NCBI GenBank assembly: GCA_944990035.1
Contig: CALYLX010000066.1
Location: 558,001-622,000, forward strand
Direction: 5' to 3'
DNA: 64,000 bases
From: Clitopilus passeckerianus
Taxonomy: Eukaryota; Basidiomycota; Agaricomycetes; Agaricales; Entolomataceae
The notes under the pieces were generated by a model. The model worked only from the letters and a program-made list of their open reading frames with translations. It was not told the origin of the DNA and did no database searches. Positions within the stretch are counted from its first letter, which is position 1. Every line of letters begins with the position of its first letter. A program made the position numbers and the translations under genes. Below are positions 49,901-61,680 of the stretch, one piece after another.

Positions 49901-52088
49901 CCTTGTGGTTATTTTGACCTTTATTGATATCTCCGACAGTGGCTTGAGCGGTATAAGTATCGACTGCACTCAAAGGTCAGACTGGAGAACTGGAGTTGCA
50001 AAGACCTCCTACCAGGTGTCATGTGGCACAGGACCTGAGTGCCATCGATTCCCACCCAGTTGAAGGTGGTGTGAGGGAATACGTTGCTGTTATGGCATGA
50101 GTCGCAGGCACGTTGGCACCGAGCCGATATAAATGCCTACATGTTATTCCTGGATTCTGATGTCAACAACAAGAAAAAATGAGAGGCGAGCACTGCGTAC
50201 CAAGAAAGCTTCTGTGTAAAGAAATATTCCATTCCTGAAATTTTAACATAAGCGACCTCTGAAGTCAGGAAGAGACTTTTCCTTCTCACCAGCGCCGCGA
50301 ATAATCTGGGGATAGGCACCGGTCAACCCAAATGAATCAGGCAACCAGGCAGTCTGGCATTTGATGCCGAAGCGAGATTGGAAAAACCTCTGTCCAAAGA
50401 TAAACTGTCGGACAAGAGCTTCGCCAGAGGGCATGTTTGAATCGTTCTCGACCCAAGAACCTCCGACAGGATGGAATTTGCCCTCTTGTATCTTGGCCTT
50501 GACTTTGTCAAACAGGGGTGGATAGAGCTGCGATGATGTTAGAAAGACTCTGAGATCTTGATTGATAGCATACTTGTTCAAGCCATTTATACTGCTGCGC
50601 CGAGCTGCAGGAAAAGCGATGTTCGGGGTATCGTTCCATAAGGTCGACTTGGGTGGACCAAGATCGAGCCACTTTTTGTTGCGTTACGCTGTAGGGCCAC
50701 AACCTAGGAGGGTGTTGAGCTATCGTCAGAAGATCTAGTTGATTTGACATCATAGGGATTTACCAAGCAGTATCAATGTGGCAGCTGCAAATAGTTGTCA
50801 GTCAAGGATTGAGCTGCGGGTTATGGAATAAAACATACTGGCCAATTCCCCATACCTGAGGATCCTTGGCTCCTTCATCATAGATGCCTGCACCTTTGCT
50901 TTCCCAACCTTCACCAAAGATCTCTTCGGCTACCTTACGCGCGTTACGGACAGCGCTTGCATCGCCCTTATGGAAGACATTCATGATCTCATTAGCAGCG
51001 ACGAGAGCCTTGTTCTGCAACCTGTCCATTGATTTCAGTGATGATAGGCTAAACATAATCCGAGAAACCACCTACGGGGTATTCCCAGGAAGGGTATCAA
51101 CGAGTTCTCGCAAGGTCTGGAAGTCCCAGAGAAGTCCCCAAGCTTCTTGATTGGGAACCACCAAGTCGGCCGAGGCGAGAGTAAAGTAGCGATTCATCTG
51201 AAAGGGCATGGTGAGTACTTTTTGTCGCCGATTTCAGACAATCACATACGTCGGGAGGATCAATGGTGTCTCCACTCCAAGGGACGCCAAACATTCCATT
51301 GCAGCTCGATTCGATGATGAAGTCGTGGCGTCCCTGCTTGCGAGCTGCTTCAGGGATGATATACTCAACGCGGCGATCTCCTCCATATCCGCCAGTTATG
51401 CCTTGCAGAGGAACCCCCTGCGTAGTGTAAATCATGGCTTCGCATCCCGGGTCAAATTCAACTGCGAATTCAGTTTGGTAAATCTAGAGTAGGAGATCTG
51501 GCAGGTGCACATACACTGAACGCGCTCATATTGTTGCCAGTATCCCGGAATTATCACGGTCACCTTCCACCAGTGGTTGGTCTGAAAAGAAATCAGGAAA
51601 TGAAGATGAGCGAATCAGCTGGCTTGACCCACCCCTGGGTTAATAGAAAGGGTGTATTAGAAGAGACTTCATCATTGCACTGATGGACACTCACAAGAAG
51701 GTCCAAAGGCATCTCCCTGTTCCACGTTGAGCGCTGCTTTGGCTAAACATACGAGATGAGACCAACCTTTTTGGCAGGCTTGAATTTCTGCTTCATCGCC
51801 TCTTCGAACGACGGCTTGGTTAATCCGGGAGCGCTCCATCTGCATCAAGAACTGCTCAGACTTGTGGTGAGTCGTCACAAGGTAGTTAGATTCGTACACT
51901 TGAAGCTTGATGGTCTCTTGGTTATCCACTCGATGAGTGAAGAGCACGGATCCCAAGTTGACATCAGAATAGTGACCGCCGTTGAAGTTCCCGAGTCTGT
52001 CCCTCGTAAGATTCTTGATCCATTTCGCGCCTGCACCTAAGTTGAGCTGTGGATAAGCTTCCGAACGACTATTATGCTGGCAAGCCAT
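46930..52088 (-). CDS. AMS1: Alpha-mannosidase, glycoside hydrolase family 38 (Ams1-like)
   Basis: Class II alpha-mannosidase of the vacuole/cytosol type, which degrades free oligosaccharides and is delivered to the vacuole by selective autophagy. The chosen ATG at 52088 gives [18 protein letters not shown], then the conserved [19 protein letters not shown]. Catalytic-domain motifs: [20 protein letters not shown] (zinc ligands), [20 protein letters not shown] (nucleophile aspartate in VENDSN) and [17 protein letters not shown]. Later come [31 protein letters not shown] and the C-terminal beta-sandwich ([41 protein letters not shown]). The gene is broken by many short introns; the segments join in frame where tested. 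The exact C-terminal exon is uncertain: the open frame stops at 46930 after LVLGPQNV. It is divergent from the WDR79-like gene with only 146 bp between start codons. Confidence 0.9.
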
Positions 52089-52234
52089 CGTAGTTCGTAG
52101 TTTCGTTGCACAACCAACCAACTGCCCTCCTTCCCCGCATCGACATGTGATCGCATACTCTGATCCACGTGCACTGACATCCGAGCCATCATCCCATTCT
52201 GACGCGTTGGAGGAAGTCCAGCTGGCAACTCTCC

Positions 52235-53962
52235 ATGATGGAGGGAGTGGAAGGGTCCACCAACACATGGGTTCCTCCTAGTTTCAGCTTGGAACGGAAA
52301 CCGTTGATCAAAGACACATTCGAAGTGGAAACCAACCAGGACTTCCCTGGCAACTTCGCCAGAAGCTGCAAATGGTCAGCTGAACGCGAAAGCCTGGGCA
52401 TTGCTCTAATGCTGAACTCAATGATAGGGCTCCAGATGGCTCCGCTTTTCTTGCCCTATGTGAGAACAGGTCTCTCAAGCTGTTCGAAACGCCAAACCTC
52501 CCCGTGTATCATGGTCATACAAGCACTCAGCCTCTGACGCAGAGCTCAGGTTCGCTTTACGAACACGGTGCTAAGCAAATTCTTACACTGTCTCCAGAAG
52601 CCGTAGAACGAGATTCTCGTGTACTTCCACAGCCCAATGCAACTCTCGACTACGTATGGTACCCAACTGCGAGTGCATACGATCCTAGCTCTTATTGTTT
52701 TATGGCATCCGTGCGAGAATGTCCAGTAAAACTTATGAACGCAAAAGATGGACGGGTGAGTGTATATGATAATTTCAGAAAGGCACTGACTCACATTCTA
52801 CGTTGATGCAAAGTAGATACGCGCTTCATATTCGATAGTGGATCACCGTGAACGTCAAATCGCGCCTCATAGCATGGCTTTCGGCGGAGGAGGACAGAGG
52901 TATGGCTTTAGGCAGCAAGGAAGGCACTGGCCGCTTACACCGTATTCCGACAAGACTTTACTGTGGTTTCGAGGATGCTATTGAGATCTTCCATGTGTCT
53001 AGACCTGGGGAAGGCACACGACTGGCTACCACACCGTCAAGAAAGAGCAAGGATGGTCTCAAAGGTAAAAACATATTCCATGGCCCTTATTTGACTATTG
53101 ATTATGGTCTCCTCAGGGATCATATCTGCGCTTGCGCTTGCCCCTGGTCAAGGTTCAGACTTCTTCGCTGCCGGTACCTTTACACAGACGAAATCAAACA
53201 TTGCGTTGTTTGACGAGTCTCAGGGCGAGGGCCCAATCATGTACGTATCCGGGGGATTATCCGCGTCGGTAATGCAGGTATGTTTATTTTATGAAAGGTC
53301 AACGTATTCCGTGATTAAAATGGGAACACAGATTCAGTTCAATCCCATGCAACCATACTTGATGTATGCCGCTTACCGCCGCCACGATGCAATCTACTGT
53401 TGGGACTTGCGGTCCACTGTGGATGCCCCCGCCACCATCTACAACCCGGGAGTCTCCACGGAGAGGACGAACCAAAAACTCAGATTTGACGTAGACGTGG
53501 CCGGGAGGCGACTGGCGGTTGGAAACCAGGTCCTAAAGTCAAACTGTTGCCTGGATGCCATATGCTCATGTTCACCACATACAGGCCGGTACTTTATCGA
53601 TCTTCAATCTGGAGGGCGGAGGAAGTAGTGACGGATCTGTTGCGCATGCGGCAACATATGCGGACGACGACATTACGCCCGCCTTGAGTTTCCCCGCTCA
53701 CAGAGGTATTCTTGTTTTCACACCCAGCGCTGTTGTGGGGTTAATCAATCAAATTCTAGACAGTATAGGTTCAGCTGCGTTCCATCCGACGCAGTCATTA
53801 CTTCTGACGACCTCGGGCTCCCGTCATTTCGACATGGGATCCGACCATTCGGATTCAGAGTCTTCCAGCGATGATGGTGAGCAGACCGTATCTAGGCCCA
53901 AGCAAAGGCGACAACCAGTTCCTTTGGACCGCTCCATTAGGCTGTGGTCTTTCCAAGCCTGA
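52235..53962 (+). CDS. WD40 protein, telomerase Cajal body protein 1 (WDR79/TCAB1)-like
   Basis: The protein starts at 52235 (MMEGVEGSTNTWVPPSFS) and runs through PGNFARSCKWAPDGSAFL, LDYVWYPTASAYDPSSYCFM, ASVRECPVKLMNAKDGR, VDHRERQIAPHSMAF, LYCGFEDAIEIFHVSRPGEG, the FNPMQPYLMYAAYRRHDAIY blade, KLRFDVDVAGRRLAVGNQ and SAAFHPTQSLLLTTSGSRHFD, ending in an acidic Ser tail and RSIRLWSFQA. These segments are the WDR79/TCAB1 beta-propeller signature. In animals it binds the CAB box of scaRNAs and telomerase RNA; fungal homologues are poorly studied. An apparent frame change near 52910 is an intron (GTATGG to CGACAAG, about 55 nt) joining GGGGQR to LYCGFE. The gene therefore looks intact. Confidence 0.85.
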
Positions 53963-54151
53963 CTCTCGCCTTTTGGTCAGGTGTGCTACAATCTGTGCCT
54001 CGAGACAAATATGTCGCCGCATTAAGCAGCTCTATCAGTTAAAGGTCTGAAGGCGAAGGCACGAATGTCTCTCTTAGCACTATCAGTAGTCCAAAATGTC
54101 CAAAACAATTTTATCCGTTTTACAATACAATTTGAAGTATATGCTACACAT

Positions 54152-56101
54152 TTAGAACTCTATTCTTCGACTTGGACCTCCAGCGTAAGGCAAATCCTTA
54201 TGGCTGTATTCGCTTATTGGTGTTAACGGATACCCTTCCTGATATTGGAGTAAGAAACAGTGGAACAAGGCAGAAGCGACACGAGCCTCACCTTGCTCGT
54301 TTCTTGAATCTGAAAGCTTGTACCGTGATGTGTTCTTCCTCCACCAACATTTACCACCTTGGAAACCCTCCAGGAGCTTCCGGTCGATGATTCTGCATTC
54401 CTTATGCTTTGGCGTGCATTCAACCTGATAAAGACGTCAACATGGGAGATAAAGGCAAGGGGGAAAGAAGCATACATCGCCAAAAAGCTGTTGATATAGA
54501 CTAATGTGACATCAGTAATCACGGCTTCAGAGTTGTCGGAACCGCTCTACATACGTTTGGTGAGCAGAAACTCGATGCCGAGGAATATGAGTGTGTTTGG
54601 CATGGTGACGAACTGATAGAACAGATATCAAGTGAGATTGCTTGACGTGCAATAGGATAAAACTTACCGTAATGACGCATGCGAGGGAACAAGCACTGGG
54701 TAGCGGATTAACAAAGGTTCAGCAAGGCAGACGTGGAAGGTGACTTACCTGGTCAGACATCCTGATATTAACGTCATTCGAACGACGGATAGAATTTTGT
54801 TGTTGGTGCTATGAAAGGTTGAGGAGGATGTCTTGAATGGCAAAAGATTCGGCATTACCTTGAAAACCCAGATTTGCTTCCAATAAGGTAGAAGCAGACG
54901 GCAATCGCAATCACGACATCCACAAAGGTGGATGTCGCAAAGGAAGCGATGACTGGGCCCTGGAAATGGATAGTCAGAGACTAAAACGATAGACAGCGTG
55001 TAGGTTGCCTACCCGGACAGAGTCTGGCTTTAGGTCCTCGAAAGTGGATAGGCCATATCTGTAGAGTAGTACTATTGAGGAGACTCGTCAACGAGTCATG
55101 AAGGACAGACGCACGTTTTAACAGCAAGAACTAGTGACTGAAATCAGGTGCGAGAGATACACGAGGTTGAAAAGAACGCACGAATGCCAACAGCTATAAA
55201 GAACAGTCTCAGAGATGGGAAATGCAGAACCTAAAAGTGTAATCTCACCGTATCCAGCCAAAACTACCACTCCCTTTCGCGCGAGTCAGTAAAGAGTCCA
55301 AGTTCTAATGCGGCAATGAAAGCCCGTACCACAAGAATAGGCCAAACACGCTGATAATGCTTGCCAACTGTAAGAAGGACGGCCATACCGTAAGCTCTAG
55401 CAACTCGATCTGAACGAGTACACTCACGTCTCCATATCCTGAAAGCGTAGAGACTCTGTACCAGCAGAACGATCGCAACCTATGACATTAAATTAGTGAG
55501 CCATCTCCTATTGAGATCGAGTCATCATGACCTCACATTCACTGCAATTTGTAACTGGTTCAATGTTTAGCACCACCATGCATATTCCATTTCGAGGAGA
55601 ATCACCTTGTATGACCTGGTATGGCCCCTTAGCGTTCTGTTCAACACCGCTGCATGGAAGGGGCTTACCAATGAACTAGTTGCAGTGCTTCAAGATGTCC
55701 GAAAGAGGTGATGAGATAATGATAGATGGCAAAGATCGTGAGGGTCAGATGTAAGGTATCCAAGAACCTTGAGGGCAAGGGTAGATGGGTGAACGCCGCA
55801 GCGTAAAGAACGAAGAGAAAAGTACCATAAAAGAGCAACCTGCACGGGATCAGAATGTATCTTGGTTCATGGCTGTCGTATAACTCACCGATATCTTGTG
55901 CAGAGCCCAATCCTTCTCATACCTATTGTAATACATGTATACCTGCAGGTTGGTGACCCCATAGAGCCTGTGAGGGTGCGGGGGATAAGCGCGCTGATCC
56001 CTCTCAAGGAGGGCTTGGGCCTAAGAAACTCACATGCAAGCAAAACATGTCCCCAAGAAGGCAGCGCCGATGGTGTTGTCGAGTGAAGGAATGACAGTCA
56101 T
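54152..56101 (-). CDS. DUF6534-type seven-pass membrane protein, copy 2
   Basis: Starts at 56101 with MTVIPSLDNTIGAAFLGTCFACM, then spliced to LYGVTNLQVYMYYNRYEKDW, closely matching the opening of copy 1. The next segments LLFYGTFLFVLYAAAF, LDTLHLTLTIFAIYHYLI and VMPNTLIFLGIEFLLTK follow the family pattern. The C-terminal exon carries the LNARQSIRN motif and a Ser/Thr-rich tail; a final intron (54250-54302 region) leads to EGYPLTPISEYSHKDLPYAG and a stop at 54152-54154. Seven transmembrane helices are expected; function is unknown. The two copies have the same orientation, about 13 kb apart, with unrelated genes between, so they arose by older duplication rather than a fresh tandem event. Middle exons were only partly traced. 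Confidence 0.8.
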
Positions 56102-56965
56102 TTTGCAGTATTGATACGAGAAAAGAGTGGCATGCGAGAAAACCCTCCATAGAATTCAGGAGTCCACATTTATCTCTTGAGTGCGGAAGACACAAGGGCA
56201 TGTTTGCAGAATTTCCAAAGGGAAATTTGATTGACAAGAAAGGAACCAGGTCGGTTGTTTGTTAGGGCGCCCTCATCGACTTTTCTCCCCCGGGAGAACT
56301 GATAGCACGAGGTCCATAAACCTTGTTACACCGAGCAGTTGCATGTGATGTCGAGAATGTTGGAGAACCGGGACGTCAGTGACAAAGGCACCACAATTCA
56401 GCCATCCCCTGCCGGCTTTTAATTTGTCATTCCCTTGTCAGTCGTGTGAACGGTATGGAACCATTGACATTTTCACGCTGAAAATGAAAGGTACCGTATG
56501 CAGTGAGCAGTCCGGAATGAAGATTTCAAGATGAATACCGGTCAGTGAGGGAAAAAATCGGCGATCAAATCAAATCAGACAATTCCTGTCCTCATAGCGA
56601 TTGGCACCGTATACCTTACCCGCCAGGCCTTGCAACAACTCAACGCACCGCGGAGAGATGATCACTGATAAGGAGCAGAGATGGTCTAGATGTTGTCTGA
56701 AGGCCTATGTTCGGTGCTGCTGGACACCCGTCAGGTTACTTGATTGGGAGAATTTCGACCCATTTCAATTTCCCGGACCTCATGAGGATGACAAGACACT
56801 GGCGTAACAAACATAACGATAGCGACCAAGTTATATTACATTCCAAAGGCCGATCTCCAATCTACTTATTGTTGGTGTATGGAGCTAAAGAAGGCTTAAC
56901 CAAGGTTATCATAGTGTTGTAGGGTTATCTCGGCCAAGAGACCGTACTCCCAGAGAGATGAGGAA
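56102..56965. other. Intergenic, no gene seen
   Basis: About 860 bp between the second DUF6534 start and the 3' end of the peptidase gene. Open frames are short and lack motifs. Confidence 0.4.
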
Positions 56966-59428
56966 TCAAGCCTTTACCCGTTGGCGCATACGCACAAGGA
57001 AGTCTCTCGCTGCTTCCCAACCTACTCTAGCCGCCTCGACACCTTCTAAGGGATGACTTTCACCCTCAAAGACTAGCATTTCAACCTCTGCTGCATCTTT
57101 CTCCTTACTACGCAGTCCCTTGAGTGCATGATAATAGTTCATCCCTTGTTGAGGCGCCACCCTGAGGTCGACAGCACCAATCAGCAGGAGAACTCCAGCC
57201 CGGACGTTTTGCACGTGGGCGATCGGGGAGGCTGAATAGACCTGCTTGAAGATCTCAGGTGTGACGATAGGAGGTGAAGCCACATCTACGTATGATTCCG
57301 TGCCAGCAACAGGCGACGAAGAGACGGGATAGTCGAGCCCGAATTCTGAGTAGTACCAATCTGGAATGTCCGTATTGGTCATCTCCGCTGCTGAAATGAC
57401 AGGGTTTCGAAGCACTGCAGCCGTATAAACATCTGGATACTGCCCGATAACTGCAGAGGTGATTCAGCATCACCATGAAGACGGTGAGTGTGACGAAGGA
57501 ACATACGATGAGCCCCAAGGAAGCCCCCGTGACTTCCTCCTGATACGAAGTGGCGACCAGGCCCATCGGAAGCGATTCCTAGCTTAACAAGATGGCGAGT
57601 GGTTTCTATACAGTCTCCAACATCCAAGGAACCACAGTTGCCAATTAAGGCGCGGACCGCTGATTCCCCAAAGCCGAGCGAACCGGTATAGTTAACCAAG
57701 GCGATTGTGTCTAACGCGAGGTCAGCATACACCAATCAGTGAGATGCACAAGAATACCTACATCCTTCCAGAGCGAGGGCAGCTGCCGAAGCAGCAAATG
57801 TGGTTGTCAATGTGCCATGCGGTCCTCCATGAGGCGAGGTGATGCAAGGAGGGATAGAATCGGATGGAGGCGGCTGGATAACTATAGCCTCCGTGACGCC
57901 ACGAGATGGAATAGGCATGATAGAGTAACGAAGGCCGGAAAGAGCCTCCTCAACTGAAACGAGCTGGTGAGCATACATGTGCAATGAGTTGTGGGGCAAC
58001 GAACCCTCTGGCGAAAGGCTAGGTTTCTGCAAAACCGACCATGTCACTTCCATCTCCTCGTTGAATTTACCCAACATCAGTTCCCCAGGGCTTGAAGGTG
58101 TACTCCGAACGCAGACGACCTGGTTTCGGTTGTCGGTGGCTAAAACCTTCCAGCTATAGCCTTGATTATCTTGATCTGGAGTGAGGTCATGGACAGTGCC
58201 TTCCAGAAGGGAGATGCGAAGGACGGTGGTACGAGAACCCCAGATTGAATGTGTGATCAGGTAGTCGGAGTTGTAGCTCTGAACGAAAGGAAATGCTGGG
58301 AGATTGTAGTCGGGGTAGAGTCCAGGGAACGTACTTGTTGCGGGTTCGTCGACCACTCCAACCACCTTATGAGCAGCGTCAGGTTGGGCTGGTTCAGGTT
58401 TTGAAACATCTATGGAGTAGAGAGATGATGTGGTGTTATGAGGGCCGCCTGACGGAGCGGCAAGCCACACCAACGTATCCTTGCCGTTATCTGTTTTCAG
58501 AAGGCGCGGCGAACGACAAGAGATAGAAGGAGGGGTCAATTTCCTTGCGCTGCAGTCCAGGGTGCTATTCGAATCTGCGGACTGCTGAGCTGATGAAGGC
58601 AGAGGAATTTCCCAGATGCCAGATGGGCGATTGACGCAATACTTGATACCAAGAAGGCGATGGTCTTTCGTGTATTCGTATCCTGTTGCGAACAGTCGAT
58701 CTCCGTGAGGACCGAAGACTGCTTGCGCAAAGAGTGCAGAGGGCTGGATGTTGAGAGACGTGAGCTGCGGCTTGTCGGTTGAGCCTGTACTACCCCAAGA
58801 TAGGAGGAATATCGTTGGTCGTTTTTTTCCTGCTATTCCCTCGCCAAAGTGGGGCGTAAAGCGATATTTGGCGTAAGGGTCGGTATCGTTTGCCTCCGGG
58901 CCATTGGCTTCTGCGGTATAAAGGACTGAGGTTTCGTTGGGGGAAAATGTCAGGGACGCGATATGTTCTATGTCGTTTAGAGCCTCAAATTTCTGGTGGA
59001 TAGCTGAATATGGAGAGCTACGCACCATCCATTAGGAACGACTTGTGTGAATCGGTGACATCCAACACGGTCTGGAGGGCATTCCCTTCTTCCTCCCATA
59101 TCTCGACGTATCGCTTCTGATCTTTGGCGGTCTCGCGTAAAACAACCCGTAGCTTCTTGGAAGTTGAGTAGGCTAGTCCAACAACTTCAGAATCATGTTG
59201 CTGCGGGGTTACGGTCGGCGGATTGGTGAACAGAGTGAATGCAGCCTTGGTGGTTGACTTCGCGTTTCGGAGGTGATCATGGAAAGAAGAGGCAACTTGA
59301 ACGACTGCATTGAACGGACTGAGAGGGATCTGGGATGGGCCTACAGGTTGAAGCCACTTACCGTTTGGAGAGGCGAAGTTTGCAGAAACCGGGGTTGGTA
59401 TTTCCGTCAGTCGGTTATACATTGACAT
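56966..59428 (-). CDS. Acylaminoacyl-peptidase (prolyl oligopeptidase family S9C)
   Basis: Serine peptidase that releases N-acylated residues from blocked peptides. The N-terminal beta-propeller region starts MSMYNRLTEIPTPVSANF and includes HKSFLMDG, HIASLTFSPNETSVLYTAEA and RLFATGYEYTKDHRLLGIKY. The catalytic alpha/beta hydrolase domain has PSDSIPPCITSPHGGPHGT (oxyanion HGGPHG), NYTGSLGFGESAVRAL, the nucleophile motif VSGGSHGGFLGAH, the aspartate in LLIGAVDLRVAPQQG and the histidine in FEGESHPLEG. All three catalytic residues are present. Fungal homologues begin close to MYNRLTE, so I prefer the start at 59428; an in-frame extension runs back to an ATG at 59554 and is basic and lacks acidic residues, like a mitochondrial presequence. 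It lies just downstream of the P1 gene on the same strand. Confidence 0.9.
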
Positions 59429-59777
59429 ATTGGCCGTTGAGAGAGCTGTCAAGCGTCTCACCCACGGGAAAGGATGCTTCGTCAGGATACACGAGGCAAC
59501 AGCCCCCTTCATAATGCTCGAACGTGCGCTATGCATTGAACAGCTCCAATGCATCAGTCATGAAGGTACCGAGCAAAGTTCGTTGGTAGGAGTTACGCGA
59601 ATCAATGACCACCCTGGACGAGCACAATTGCTCATACTATATAGCTCGACTTCACACAGCGGTACATATTCAGATAATTCGTAAGCGTGCGAATTGTGCA
59701 TTTTGATATGGTCTGCGAGGGTGACAGAAGGGTAATAAGATGCAATAGAAAAGTGCGAGCAGCCGTCCAACACGAGA

Positions 59778-60359
59778 TTAATCGAAGAGACCGAAGCCCT
59801 GTTGCAAATAAGTAAGCTCTCGGGTACTTCTGGGATCGTAGCAGAATGTATACCATATCTTCGTCTGACTCTTCCTTCTCCTCTTCCTTCTTCTCCTCTT
59901 TTGGTGCCTCAGCAGCAGGTGCGCCGGCACCACCAGCAGCAGGCGCTGCAGCAGCGGGTGCACCACCTCCTGAGCCGACGTTTGATAGCAGCTCCTTCAC
60001 GTTCTTTCCCTCCAAAGCCTTCGCGAGTAAGCTGGCCCAGATGGGTTCAAGTTCGACACCGGCCGCATTTGTTAGTGCGATGAGCTTGTCCGACTGATTG
60101 TAATATGAGTGAGTTCGTAATTGATTGGGTAAATGAGTAACAACATACCGTGATTTCAATGCCTTCATCGGCGAGGATAAGAGCGGCGTATGTTGATGCG
60201 AGTTCAGACTACAAACGGAAGGGATTGTGAGCATTTGAAATTTGCGGTAAAGCGTTATCTGGAGGTAAGAGTTTGCATCCATCCACAAATCGTCATGCCC
60301 GTCGTGAACCTTGCCGGCGTCATTGAATACACCTGAACAGAAGTAGTTTTACTTACCAT
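59778..60359 (-). CDS. RPP1: 60S acidic ribosomal protein P1
   Basis: Component of the ribosomal stalk that recruits elongation factors. Four exons in phase: 60359-60357 (the start codon alone), 60208-60149, 60093-59854, 59798-59778, giving 107 residues. The N-terminal helical dimerisation domain reads [20 protein letters not shown], then [20 protein letters not shown] and [19 protein letters not shown]. An Ala/Gly/Pro hinge and an acidic [18 protein letters not shown] tail complete it; the terminal DDMGFGLFD-like peptide is the conserved factor-binding end. SELAxxYAALIL and the WASLLAKAL pattern point to P1 rather than P2. The first intron (60356-60209) directly follows the ATG, a placement often seen in fungal ribosomal protein genes. 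Confidence 0.95.
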
Positions 60360-61327
60360 TTGAGATGGAAACTTAAAAGAGGACGGAAGGGACGACGAAT
60401 ACGACGATGATGATAGAGAGGTCGGCAGCGAGCAGCAAGATCAAGCCCGGGTGGCTGTGACGGAATTACGTGATCAGACCTAAGGGAAAAGCGACTCTAT
60501 TCCCCATAAGGTATAGTGAGATCTAGCTAATTCGGCGGTGTGTGTCATGCAAAGTATTCGCTATAATTCGATGCAATTAGATTTTGAACTGATTGTTGAT
60601 GTGTGAACACAGGTTTCATACTATATTTGAAATCTCGCAGGAGCAAAATCGAATTTTAGGCAATTCTGTCAAATTAATTTGGGGCGACATATGTGCAATT
60701 CAACAGAAATCAGCTGAGTCTGCCTGGCCTAGAGCTGTTTTTCACTGGGGATCAGAGCCTGTGTGGTTGGTTGTGAACAGTGGGACTCGGCAATTGCACC
60801 CACGAGAGTGTGAGACTTACTAAGCGCATCACCACCAAAAAGCTGTCTAGAGAGCCTCTGTCACATATTTGAAAGTGCTTTCACATTGCTGTGGGTTGAA
60901 AATGGTGCTCAGTTGGTTGTAGATACTTTGTTTAAAATATCTGATGTGCTGAGTAACAATTAACATCAGCAAACTCAGATTTTGGCACAGCCACAGCAGT
61001 AGTTGGCCGTATTTGCAATGTGATCCATAGCGCGGGGATAGTTACCAGTACAGGGTTTGACCGTTGATCTGTACACTAAACTAGTCCCGCGCGTCCAGTG
61101 ACTTCCACAGATCAAATTAGCTAAATCTAACTACACTAGCTTGTAGCTAGACATCGAAATTATATGTCCGGTTAACTATATGTAATTATACGATGTTATG
61201 CATGCTCTAGAACCATTGCGCGAGGGAGAATCATGAAATGGCGAAAACGGCTCAGTTGTACAGTGGTGGTGCATCCATAAGAAATCAACTGAGCACACCA
61301 TACCAACGAGATCTCAATTGTTGTTCT
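60360..61327. other. Intergenic, no gene seen
   Basis: About 970 bp between the P1 start and the gene remnant next to the LTR. It should contain the P1 promoter. It is AT-rich with scattered short repeats of TAGCT/AGCTA near 61120-61150 and no coding signal. Confidence 0.4.
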
Positions 61328-61523
61328 TCAATCGTCTGATGCTCCAGACACTGCAGAGAGGTTGAACACCTCACCGTCATTGTCTTCATCATCCTGAAGC
61401 TCGCTGGGAGGTGCATCAGCGAGTTTGGGCTTCGGAAGAGGTGGTCTGGCCTTGAATTCAGGGTCATTCCTCTTCAGACAGGGATTCTCTGCCGTCCAAT
61501 CCTTCACCTTCCTCCCACTCTCC
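61328..61523 (-). pseudogene. C-terminal coding-like remnant ending at the LTR edge
   Basis: On the minus strand an open frame of about 65 codons ends at a TGA at 61328-61330. Its product is coding-like: ESGRKVKDWTAENPCLKR, RPPLPKPKLADAPPSELQ, then an acidic EDNDGE and VFNLSAVSGASDD. No start is present; going upstream, the frame enters the LTR sequence and meets a stop about 10 codons later. It may be the last exon of a gene split by the insertion, or an exon whose acceptor (ATAACAAG) happens to lie at the boundary. I do not recognise the family. Confidence that it is derived from a real gene is moderate. Confidence 0.4.
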
Positions 61524-61647
61524 TTGTTATGATTTTGCTTACATGTTTCTCCTTACATACTACCCCGGCCCGCTTACCTATGCACGATTACTCACATATG
61601 CTGCGCATCACTGCGCATTTTTCACCTTTTTCCATGCTTACTCCACA

Positions 61648-61667
61648 TCTCTCACGATCGTGAGAGA
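61648..61667. repeat. 20-bp perfect palindrome in U3
   Basis: The sequence TCTCTCACGATCGTGAGAGA is a perfect inverted repeat centred between 61657 and 61658. It may be a protein-binding site or a small stem. No function can be assigned. Confidence 0.6.
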
Positions 61668-61680
61668 CTTATACCTTATC

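Noticed and set aside
52900..52970. Frameshift in the WDR79-like gene
   Set aside because: A 55-nt intron from GTATGG to CGACAAG joins the two frames exactly.
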